Of a stretch of 40,141 nucleotides of DNA, positions 1 through 6,403 are shown in pieces. This DNA comes from a virus. Numbering within the stretch: position 1 is the first letter of the stretch; every line of letters starts with the position of its first letter. The translations under genes and the position numbers were made by a program. The notes below the pieces were generated by a model. That model was given only the letters and a program-made list of their open reading frames with translations. It did not search any database and was not told the origin of the DNA. The stretch is from the IMG/VR virus record IMGVR_UViG_3300023198_000780, positions 1-40,141 of that record. One strand, given 5' to 3'.

Positions 1-53
1 AACCACACAACTTTTAATAACATGCGGTCATAAGCCGCTGAGGAATGAAGATG
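1..53. repeat. 53-bp terminal direct repeat, left copy
   Basis: These 53 bases are identical to 40089-40141. The copy covers the last two bases of the SSB stop codon, an intergenic stretch with a small GCGG/CCGC hairpin (24-38), the ribosome binding site and the ATG of the next gene. A repeat that ends inside a gene start is best read as overlap from assembling a circular or circularly permuted genome, not as a biological terminal repeat. Confidence 0.9.
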
Positions 54-341
54 AATAAGCAATATGAAGCAGGCGATATAGTTGGGAGAGCACCTAATGC
101 CGATAAGCACGAGGTACTACGTAACGCAATTGGAGAAATTGGAGAGGTTACTGCACGGCTAGAATCCTTGTTAGAGAGGATTGAGGGGCCTAAGACAGCA
201 AGTAATGTAGGCATCGAAGAACCACCAGTCTCACCACTATGCACATTAGCTGAAATCCTATCTGACGGGCCTGACGTAATCACGCGCAGACTTCAAATGG
301 CACGCGACGCCATTTCTAAGATTGAGAACAGGTTATTCTGA
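51..341 (+). CDS. small helical protein of unknown function
   Basis: The product has 96 residues. The ATG at 51 is preferred to the one at 45 because GAGG at 40-43 sits 7 bases upstream of it but almost touches the other. The sequence is rich in charged residues and predicted helical, with LxxLLxRI-type heptads near residues 35-45 and a second helix at the C-terminus, so a small coiled-coil or scaffold-like protein is plausible. On the circle it directly follows SSB, so it belongs to the rightward operon. I do not recognise a family. Confidence 0.75.
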   Translation: MNKQYEAGDIVGRAPNADKHEVLRNAIGEIGEVTARLESLLERIEGPKTASNVGIEEPPVSPLCTLAEILSDGPDVITRRLQMARDAISKIENRLF

Positions 342-352
342 TAACACCAACA

Positions 353-415
353 GGGCGGCACTGTCGCCCATAACATGCGTAGACATAATGTCTACGTGTA
401 GCAGGCCTTCGGGCC
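353..415 (+). promoter_or_regulatory. three successive hairpins in the leader of the pilin-like gene
   Basis: Three stems stand in a row in the 87-bp gap. GGGCG (353-357) pairs with CGCCC (365-369). A 19-bp dyad, CGTAGACATAATGTCTACG, lies at 378-396. GGCC-TTCG-GGCC at 404-415 is a classic C(UUCG)G tetraloop hairpin. The last ends just before the GGGGAAGG ribosome binding site (420-427). No T-run follows any of them, so they look like a structured leader or operator rather than a terminator. Confidence 0.55.
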
Positions 416-428
416 ATAAGGGGAAGGT

Positions 429-809
429 ATGAAAAGTTTTACATTAATTGAAACGATGATCTGCGTAGCGATTTTTGGGATCATAATCGCGGTAGTGGTG
501 CCGGCCGTTAACTCAATCGGAATCGAAACTAGGCCTATGATTGCCGGCGTAGTCGATAAGCACCATAAGCCGGCGCATTACACATACTCAAGCTATACAG
601 ATTCAAACGGGCGCGTACAGCAATCATCGACTTACCATGCTGCTGTGTGGCGTGTCACGACCGTCATAGAGGGTGAGCGTATTAATTGTAGTACGAGCGA
701 AGGCAAATACTCTGCCGTTTCGATTGGCGAGAAGGTTAAGATATCCGCCGGCACTGGCAGACTGTTCAAGTCTTACGTTTGCAAAGATATTATTCTGGGG
801 GATGTATGA
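429..809 (+). CDS. type IV pilin/pseudopilin-like protein
   Basis: The product has 126 residues. Residues 1-30 reproduce the type III signal of type IV prepilins: a very short basic leader (MKS), the core FTLIE at residues 4-8 with Phe+1 and Glu+5, then an unbroken hydrophobic helix ending in a Pro at about residue 25. This signal normally directs inner-membrane insertion and assembly into pili or type II secretion pseudopili. The residue before the cleavage point is Ser rather than the usual Gly, so processing may be altered. The C-terminal part (about 40-126) looks beta-rich and has two Cys (in INCS and YVCK) that could form a disulfide. It lies between a helical protein and a small membrane protein, overlapping the latter by ATGA. 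The N-terminal motif is clear; the role is inference, perhaps interference with host pili. Confidence 0.75.
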   Translation: MKSFTLIETMICVAIFGIIIAVVVPAVNSIGIETRPMIAGVVDKHHKPAHYTYSSYTDSNGRVQQSSTYHAAVWRVTTVIEGERINCSTSEGKYSAVSIGEKVKISAGTGRLFKSYVCKDIILGDV

Positions 810-946
810 ATAAACTAGTAGCAATAGGGCTCGGGCTGGCTGTAGTGCTCATAGCCGCTCAATTCGATCAAAACCCGGCAAGACTGGGCATATACTTTAT
901 AATCACGCGTATGAGCGTACTGGATGCGCTAGAGGTGCTGTCATGA
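806..946 (+). CDS. small membrane or exported protein
   Basis: A 46-residue product begins at an ATG overlapping the preceding stop (ATGA) and ends in a TGA overlapping the next ATG, the arrangement used by real neighbours here. Residues 3-19 form a hydrophobic segment after a Lys, so it is either a single-pass membrane protein or has a signal peptide; a second weaker hydrophobic patch lies near 28-34. It is translationally coupled to the pilin-like gene, which suggests a joint role at the envelope. No family recognised. Confidence 0.6.
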   Translation: MNKLVAIGLGLAVVLIAAQFDQNPARLGIYFIITRMSVLDALEVLS

Positions 947-1179
947 ATCACAAACAAGCTCAATTAAAAGCAGAGCACGCGAATGAACGCCTATTTACAG
1001 GTTGTACGTGCAAAAAGTGCGGCACGAATAGATATTACACGCCAAGCGGCAAATGCGTTAAATGCGTTAAATTAGAAGCTGGCGCAACGATTAGTCAAAA
1101 GTTCTGGGAAAAGCAAGAGGCAATCTTAGACGCTGAAGCTCGGTTTAAAGATGACATTAAGTATCAAGCGTGGATATAG
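943..1179 (+). CDS. small Cys-rich zinc-ribbon-like protein
   Basis: The product has 78 residues. Residues 20-42 carry five Cys including CKKC and CVKC pairs about 14 residues apart, the pattern of a treble-clef or zinc-ribbon knuckle. The rest is charged and helical. It starts at an ATG coupled to the preceding small membrane gene and ends at the shared terminator, so it is the last gene of the rightward operon. Such small zinc proteins in phages often bind nucleic acid or host proteins, but nothing here fixes the role. Confidence 0.75.
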   Translation: MNHKQAQLKAEHANERLFTGCTCKKCGTNRYYTPSGKCVKCVKLEAGATISQKFWEKQEAILDAEARFKDDIKYQAWI

Positions 1180-1200
1180 CCCCTTATGGGGCTTACTTCT
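1178..1200. terminator. bidirectional terminator between convergent operons
   Basis: AGCCCC (1178-1183), loop TTAT and GGGGCT (1188-1193) form a 6-bp GC-rich hairpin overlapping both the stop of the rightward operon (1177-1179) and the stop of the holin gene (1193-1195). A T-rich run (TACTTCTT) follows on the plus strand and TATAT on the minus strand, so it can serve both converging transcripts. Confidence 0.75.
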
Positions 1201-1537
1201 TAAACATGGTATACGCTTTAATGCCGAATGAAGCACTAACGGACATGCCAATTGCTATCTGGAACCAGTTCGGCGTTTCTTCAAGCGCCCTAAAGCCCTC
1301 GAACACGTAAGGCTGTGAAGAAGGGAAAAAGCAAGCCGCAATGATAACAACAAAAAGAACAGTCCATAGCTCATCTTTCCACGAAGTGGCCGCCGCTTTG
1401 GCTGATTCAAGCTCCCAGTCATTTTTCGACGCGACTGCTTTCTCTTTCGCAGAGATTTCTGCCTCTTTAACACGTTGCTTCCCCTTGATAACCGTTGACG
1501 CTAGCTCGATTGCTGGCTTTACTAGTAGGTTCCACAT
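1193..1537 (-). CDS. holin, GTA 3TM-type
   Basis: The ATG at 1537 overlaps the endolysin stop (TAATG) and gives 114 residues; a TTG further upstream also opens the frame but is less likely. The protein begins with an amphipathic stretch (WNLLVKPA), then a charged helix, a conserved-looking SWKDE at about 52-56, a transmembrane segment at about 58-72, and another at about 91-107 before a short basic tail. This layout matches the three-helix holin family found in gene transfer agents and many podoviruses. Its job would be to breach the inner membrane and release the endolysin encoded just upstream. It is the last gene of the late operon. Confidence 0.8.
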   Translation of the reverse strand: MWNLLVKPAIELASTVIKGKQRVKEAEISAKEKAVASKNDWELESAKAAATSWKDELWTVLFVVIIAACFFPSSQPYVFEGFRALEETPNWFQIAIGMSVSASFGIKAYTMFKK

Positions 1538-1911
1538 TAGTAGCTCCAAATATTTGGGAATTCTCGTAAATCAAAATGAATAAAGCGATCAGCACCCTTC
1601 TGAGATATACCAAGCCCAGTAAAGCCCATATTTAAACCCAACTCTAGAAGCTCTAAGGCGTCTTGCCCTCGGCATTTTATATCAACTGCAATGCCGTCAG
1701 GATGGATTCCGGGCTTAGTTTTTCTAGCCTCTATTGAGTGCTTAGGAGATCGATAGCCAGAGGTAACTACCATGGGTTTGCCGTAAGCCTTCCGGAGCTT
1801 TTGCAGTCGCGTCATGAAATGATGGCGCATCTTGTTTTCGCCGGTCTCTTTGCAATCGAACTCACTTTTGCTGAAATTCGGATACTCTTCCCAGTTTGCT
1901 TTTTCTGACAT
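1537..1911 (-). CDS. endolysin, peptidase M15A family
   Basis: The product has 124 residues, typical for single-domain M15A peptidoglycan peptidases. The family signature is visible: FSxxEFxC near the N-terminus (13-20), SGYRSP (51-56), HPDGIAVD with His70 and Asp77, and FIHFD with His112 and Asp114, which supply the zinc ligands and catalytic residues. It would cut the peptide stems of peptidoglycan (D-Ala-D-Ala carboxypeptidase or related endopeptidase). There is no signal peptide, so it needs the holin downstream for export. Confidence 0.9.
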   Translation of the reverse strand: MSEKANWEEYPNFSKSEFDCKETGENKMRHHFMTRLQKLRKAYGKPMVVTSGYRSPKHSIEARKTKPGIHPDGIAVDIKCRGQDALELLELGLNMGFTGLGISQKGADRFIHFDLREFPNIWSY

Positions 1912-1920
1912 ACATCACCT

Positions 1921-2310
1921 CTATCTATTGCCCATAAACCATGTAATCAATGAGGCAAATGCTGCCGTCATTACACCGATTATAATCTTAAGTTTGGTTT
2001 CTCGCGAGGCTCCATTGATTTCTAACAGTGTGACGCGCTTAGTAATGGCGTCTACTTCCTTACTTACCCGGTCGTTACCCTCGACTACGTGACGCAACTC
2101 AACTGTCAGGCCTGTTAATGAGCTGCTTAGTCCTGATAATTCCCCTACCACGCTGTCTAGCTTTTGATTTGTCTGATCTTGGGAGCTCTCCATCCTGTTT
2201 GCGCGTTCTCGCTGTTCTAGCTCGAACCGCTCCGCCCTGGCTGACTGCTCCAGTTGGCTTTTCGCGTACTGTTCCCATTTGACTTCGGATTCTTTGCTTC
2301 TCTGCGTCAT
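1921..2310 (-). CDS. coiled-coil protein with C-terminal membrane anchor, lysis cassette
   Basis: The product has 129 residues. Residues 1-50 are highly charged helix, 50-100 continue as a Leu-rich coiled coil, and residues 105-127 form one transmembrane segment followed by GNR. This resembles XhlA-type lysis accessory proteins and small phage proteins beside holins. Its ATG overlaps the stop of the upstream membrane gene (ATGA), and it lies directly before the endolysin. A spanin-like role cannot be excluded, but no Rz1-type lipoprotein is evident. Confidence 0.7.
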   Translation of the reverse strand: MTQRSKESEVKWEQYAKSQLEQSARAERFELEQRERANRMESSQDQTNQKLDSVVGELSGLSSSLTGLTVELRHVVEGNDRVSKEVDAITKRVTLLEINGASRETKLKIIIGVMTAAFASLITWFMGNR

Positions 2311-2428
2311 GACCTTTTAGCTCGTAATATGCTGAAGGAATGAACGCGAAGACCATTAAACACGCGACGAACACTAGAACGAATGCGATTATTAATATCA
2401 TCACTTCTCCTATGTGTCCTGTCACCAT
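2099..2428 (-). CDS. overlapping ORF with N-terminal membrane segment
   Basis: This ORF (109 codons) starts at an ATG preceded by GGGGTG and lies in the third frame, overlapping the end of the upstream membrane gene and the start of the coiled-coil gene. Residues 8-34 are a strong hydrophobic segment, whereas the tail of the upstream gene over the same bases is basic and looks out of frame, so the N-terminal part is probably translated. After about residue 45 it turns Arg-rich and overlaps the coiled-coil gene, where it looks like a shadow. It may be a real small lysis protein or a frameshift partner. Confidence 0.4.
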   Translation of the reverse strand: MVTGHIGEVMILIIAFVLVFVACLMVFAFIPSAYYELKGHDAEKQRIRSQMGTVREKPTGAVSQGGAVRARTARTRKQDGELPRSDKSKARQRGRGIIRTKQLINRPDS

Positions 2429-2864
2429 GTATTAGACACCCCATTATCTGCAATGAAACTATCAGAATTCGCGCGCTTGGATAACTGTTATATATAGCAG
2501 TATACGTGCCGTAATTTATCATCCCAAGCTGCAATGCAGGTTCTTTTAGCATTGATGCTCCATGCAACAGGAAATTCAATGCTAGGCCGAACTTTAATAA
2601 TGCGTGCTTTTTTATAACCACCATCACCAGCGCTAAGAACATTAAAGTATAAAGGCTCATCGCTAGGTGATAATCCACGTTATATTGGTATGAAAACGTG
2701 AGATACGTCAAAACACTGTAAACAGTTACTAAAATAAACATATAGTTAGCTAGCACAAATAATGCAGCACGGGTTCGGTACACAGCAAAAACTATTGCAG
2801 CTAAGGCCACAAAGATACTATCTACAATAAACCCGTTAAGATGTTCTAGAAACGATTCAATCAC
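2307..2864 (-). CDS. multi-pass membrane protein in lysis region
   Basis: Translation starts at a GTG at 2864 that overlaps the stop of the preceding small gene (GTGA); no ATG is available near the start. The 185 residues contain about five hydrophobic segments between residues 10 and 140, then a basic non-hydrophobic tail overprinted by another ORF. A holin-like or superinfection-related inner-membrane role is possible. I do not recognise the family. Confidence 0.6.
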   Translation of the reverse strand: MIESFLEHLNGFIVDSIFVALAAIVFAVYRTRAALFVLANYMFILVTVYSVLTYLTFSYQYNVDYHLAMSLYTLMFLALVMVVIKKHALLKFGLALNFLLHGASMLKEPALQLGMINYGTYTAIYNSYPSARILIVSLQIMGCLIHGDRTHRRSDDINNRIRSSVRRVFNGLRVHSFSILRAKRS

Positions 2865-2968
2865 TGTTGCGTACCACTCCCTTTATGATCTTCGTCGTCC
2901 TGTACGGGCGGCTTAGGCTTAGGTGTTGGATCTGGTTGTGTCGTCATTCGTACGTTTAGGTTTTTCAT
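2861..2968 (-). CDS. 35-residue proline-rich peptide
   Basis: A short ORF with a strong AGGAG ribosome binding site 8 bases before its ATG and a stop overlapping the next GTG. The middle is a run of Pro, Lys and Thr (TPKPKPP), followed by an acidic patch and a Gln-rich end. The coupling and binding site argue for real translation. It sits between the tailspike and the lysis cassette. Confidence 0.55.
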   Translation of the reverse strand: MKNLNVRMTTQPDPTPKPKPPVQDDEDHKGSGTQQ

Positions 2969-2985
2969 GTGTTACTCCTGGTGTG

Positions 2986-5301
2986 TTAGAAATTTCTATA
3001 CTGCTCATACCAAATCGTACCAAATTTTTTAAATCGCATTATTGCGTTGGACGACAGAGCCCCCGTACTGACACTACCTTTCGTCCTTATTGTTGTTGCT
3101 CCATAAATGATTTGCGTGTTCGCATCAGCTCTAAATTGCACTTCTTGCCCCTCAAATCCGCTATCAAAAAATGTAACATTCGTTAAAGCGGCATTATTAA
3201 ACATAAATGTTCTGGTTGGGCCATTTGTTGTAACGTCTGGTGTTGTATCGGCATCAACAAAATCTAAATACTCTCCGTTAAGAATGTCTTCTAATAGATC
3301 ATTTCCAGAAGACCATGATATTTTATCATTCCATGTAGTTGTCCCCGTCACTGTGTAGGACGCAAATGCATTGCCTGGATCAAAAGTATTGCCAGATAAT
3401 TTCAAATCCGTAAAGCTTAGCTCATCTTCTGCATAGATGAATAAATTATAAGCAATTTGGTCAGGACTCAATACGCTATTATTTCTAATGATATTGTTTT
3501 TTGTATCAATAGCTGAAGTTGTTTCAATTTGTGAAACATAAATAGCGGCCACGTTTCGCCCTGCGTAGCCCTCATAAATAGTATTCCCTTCAATTAGATT
3601 CTTCTCTGTATCAACAAAAGCCCAATCAGTACCTGTGGGAGGCGCAGCAAAATTTGGCCTCGAATAAAATGCATTCGTTGGATTTGGGCTAGTCCAATCA
3701 TTTTCAAGCGCAATCCCGGCTTGATAAAAGTTTCTTATCTTATTGTCTCTAATCTCATTCCCGACTGCGCCAACGGCTACATAAACACCGTAGTTCATGG
3801 CCGCATTAAGTATATTATCAGAAACAAGATTATTCGCTCCGCCAGTATTTATATTTATGCAGGCCTCACCCGCTACATATACATTTTCATTTATGCAAAC
3901 ATTATCTGAAATATGGTTATAAGAGGAGCCGTAACCAAGAACTACAGCACTAGACAAAAAATCAGTTAACTGATTAGAAGTGACGTTATTAAAAAAGCAT
4001 GTGTTAGCTAAATAAATAGATCTATGATTCTGGTTTACGCACTCATTATTTGAAATAATGTTATGTTCACTTCCTAGCATATTTACTGCATAGCTGCCAT
4101 TTATAAGCTGATTGTCTGTGATTATGTTTTTTGCACACGGGTTGGTACTGCGAGTGACTACACCAGAGCCCGAAAAATACCCACCGAAAGCATCAGACTG
4201 GCCCAATAGATCTACAAGCAATCCGCGCTGAGTTGGAGAATCCACACCCACAATTCTATTATGATGTATGAAGTTACCCGTCGATCCCTCCCATAAAAGA
4301 ATGCCGTAATGATTTAGTGAAGCGTGATCAGTATAATTATAAAATTCATTGCTAGTGAATTCACAGTTTATGCAGCCGTCAGCAAAAATCGCCGTTCTGT
4401 CACCATTTGACATATTAATGCGGCAAGATATTTTTGCATCCTCAACAGCAGCTGAAGAGAATTTAACAGGGCCATCTAATTCTATTACGCCATCCACAGA
4501 CACTCCCGTAGGAGCTAGCTCTCCTGCTGTGATTGAAAACTCCTTAATCCCATTAAGTACTCTTAAGGATGTTATTTTATACTGAAGTCCATTTACTGTG
4601 CTTCTAAGAATCTTATTATTATTACTACAGTAATCAGAGCAAGCTTTCACTGCCTTTGTGTCGTCAATTGAGTTATCACCAACTGCGCAAAAATGTACCG
4701 GTTCAACTATATCAGAATCAACCCTATGCCAACCTGGCACGGAGCCCCCGGCGGTACTAAACCAAGCCGCTTTTTCCGTCTCATTTGTAAAATCCGGGAA
4801 TGCACGGAGCGGGTCTATAAATGTACCGCCATTATGTATCCCAACCCCCCATACAAATACGCCCCCGCCAGTTAGCACCCCCGGCTGACAGCCACGTAAA
4901 TTAACCTGCTGCCCACTCACTCCCACCAAACCAGCTAGGTCGGCTACTGAGGCGATTGATTGAACGGCATTAACACCCACAATACTAATATCTGCCACAT
5001 TCCAAACAGCATTAGCAGTTGTATCATTATCAGCGTCTGTTTTGTTTGTGTATAAAACTGCTCGATAAGGAACAGTAAGGTGTGGAATAAAAACTGTTTT
5101 ATTATCTGATGGGTTTGAAATAGGGTAGCCGTCTGGGTTTAACTTACACTCAGACAATAATGTTAGCCCTGTACCATCAGTCGCCATACTTAACGGCGTT
5201 GGCGTGTTTGCTATGTAGAACTTTAAGTAATAACCATCGGCCAGCTCGTTAGCTGTTGTGCTGAGCTGTGGTACTACGCCTGAAACTGGTGTGTATGCCA
5301 T
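2986..5301 (-). CDS. tailspike with P22-like head-binding domain and beta-helix
   Basis: The product has 771 residues. Residues 1-105 form a head-binding domain (GYYLKFY at about 24-30, GYPISNP, FIPHL, YRAVLYT) that attaches to the tail machine and is clearly homologous to that of the next gene. After a linker of 150 residues or so, about 210-660 consist of many short rungs rich in NxIxxN and G patterns, the signature of a right-handed parallel beta-helix as in polysaccharide-degrading tailspikes. The last 100 residues look like a beta-rich trimerisation cap. It should bind and perhaps cleave or deacetylate host surface sugar; the catalytic residues cannot be placed by eye. It follows the shorter fibre gene by 1 bp. 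Confidence 0.85.
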   Translation of the reverse strand: MAYTPVSGVVPQLSTTANELADGYYLKFYIANTPTPLSMATDGTGLTLLSECKLNPDGYPISNPSDNKTVFIPHLTVPYRAVLYTNKTDADNDTTANAVWNVADISIVGVNAVQSIASVADLAGLVGVSGQQVNLRGCQPGVLTGGGVFVWGVGIHNGGTFIDPLRAFPDFTNETEKAAWFSTAGGSVPGWHRVDSDIVEPVHFCAVGDNSIDDTKAVKACSDYCSNNNKILRSTVNGLQYKITSLRVLNGIKEFSITAGELAPTGVSVDGVIELDGPVKFSSAAVEDAKISCRINMSNGDRTAIFADGCINCEFTSNEFYNYTDHASLNHYGILLWEGSTGNFIHHNRIVGVDSPTQRGLLVDLLGQSDAFGGYFSGSGVVTRSTNPCAKNIITDNQLINGSYAVNMLGSEHNIISNNECVNQNHRSIYLANTCFFNNVTSNQLTDFLSSAVVLGYGSSYNHISDNVCINENVYVAGEACININTGGANNLVSDNILNAAMNYGVYVAVGAVGNEIRDNKIRNFYQAGIALENDWTSPNPTNAFYSRPNFAAPPTGTDWAFVDTEKNLIEGNTIYEGYAGRNVAAIYVSQIETTSAIDTKNNIIRNNSVLSPDQIAYNLFIYAEDELSFTDLKLSGNTFDPGNAFASYTVTGTTTWNDKISWSSGNDLLEDILNGEYLDFVDADTTPDVTTNGPTRTFMFNNAALTNVTFFDSGFEGQEVQFRADANTQIIYGATTIRTKGSVSTGALSSNAIMRFKKFGTIWYEQYRNF

Positions 5302-5302
5302 T

Positions 5303-6403
5303 TTATAGCCCTATGCATGGAATAGTTTCTATACTTCTAATGTATGCATTAGATACAAACACGCCCGCAGCATCCAATAAAGTTATTGTTAGGCTTTCTG
5401 CCCCAGGGCTTAAGACGAACACTAATTCAGCCCTCCCTGTGCTGTTTGCAAAAATTGTTACTGATGTATTGGCGCGACCTATTAACGTGCTGCCAGGAAC
5501 GAAAAACGTGGAGCCAATAGAAGTGATTGCAGCTGCCGCCGTAGATGCCCAGTACACATTCATTAGGCCAGAAGGCCATACCCCGCCTGTTAGATCAGCC
5601 TTAACGATAGTCTGCTTATCTCCTGTGAATATTGTCTTAAGCTCAATCCCTAGATTTTCACGAGAAGTAATTACACTATCAACATCAGAGAGATTATTGG
5701 CTCCAAGTAATGCCTCACTGTTTGAAGGGACGTCGAGCCTTGCCCTATTGCCTGCTGCATCGCCATCAAACTGGTTTCTGTTACTGTCATCACCTATAAA
5801 TATAGTATCAGTGCTAAGCAAGGTTTCACCAAGCGTAAAAGTTGTCGCAGTAGTCGCAGTAGGGATTAATGCAACATATATATTAGATGCATCAGCACGA
5901 TAGGCCCTAAAATCTGCATTAGTTGGCGTGTAATCTGTCGGAACCGTTATCACATGGGGCCCAGCTCCAGCCGTGAAACCATCACCATCTGTGAATAATC
6001 TAGATCTGTCATAATCATCTTGGGTCTGTATGGTTGTCGCTCTTAACGTAACGTCAGCCGCGTCACCGATTAAAATTACATCCACTTCAGTTGATGGGAC
6101 ATTCCAGATAGCATTGGCTGTAATGTCGCCGTCTGCGTCTGCTTCAGTCGGGTATAAAACTGCTCGGTAATCTTCTTCTAGATGAGGAATAAAAATAGTT
6201 GACTCTAGCGCCGGGTTCGATATCGGGTAACCAAGGCTATTAAGCTTAGCTTTTTGCAGCAAAGTACCGCCCGTAGAGTTGGCAGCCATATCAATAACGC
6301 TGGTTGTATTCTCCGTATAGAATTTTAAGTAATAACCAGATGCTAATTCATCACCATCTTTCGAGAATTGCGGGGGTATTCCTGTAATTGCTTTCCACGC
6401 CAT
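5303..6403 (-). CDS. tail fibre/adaptor with P22-like head-binding domain
   Basis: The product has 366 residues. Residues 1-105 repeat the head-binding fold of the following tailspike with the same blocks (GYYLKFY, GYPISNP, FIPHL, YRAVLYP, ANAIWNV). The middle holds ANNLSDVDSVITSRENLGIE, a motif common in phage tail fibres, and the C-terminal 100 residues are beta-rich. It is too short to carry its own beta-helix, so it may be a short fibre or an adaptor on which the main spike docks. Its ATG overlaps the stop of the ejection protein gene (TAATG). Confidence 0.8.
   Translation of the reverse strand: MAWKAITGIPPQFSKDGDELASGYYLKFYTENTTSVIDMAANSTGGTLLQKAKLNSLGYPISNPALESTIFIPHLEEDYRAVLYPTEADADGDITANAIWNVPSTEVDVILIGDAADVTLRATTIQTQDDYDRSRLFTDGDGFTAGAGPHVITVPTDYTPTNADFRAYRADASNIYVALIPTATTATTFTLGETLLSTDTIFIGDDSNRNQFDGDAAGNRARLDVPSNSEALLGANNLSDVDSVITSRENLGIELKTIFTGDKQTIVKADLTGGVWPSGLMNVYWASTAAAAITSIGSTFFVPGSTLIGRANTSVTIFANSTGRAELVFVLSPGAESLTITLLDAAGVFVSNAYIRSIETIPCIGL

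Noticed and set aside
5268-5903. 211-codon plus-strand ORF
   Set aside because: Antisense shadow of the tail fibre gene, no binding site and no family pattern.
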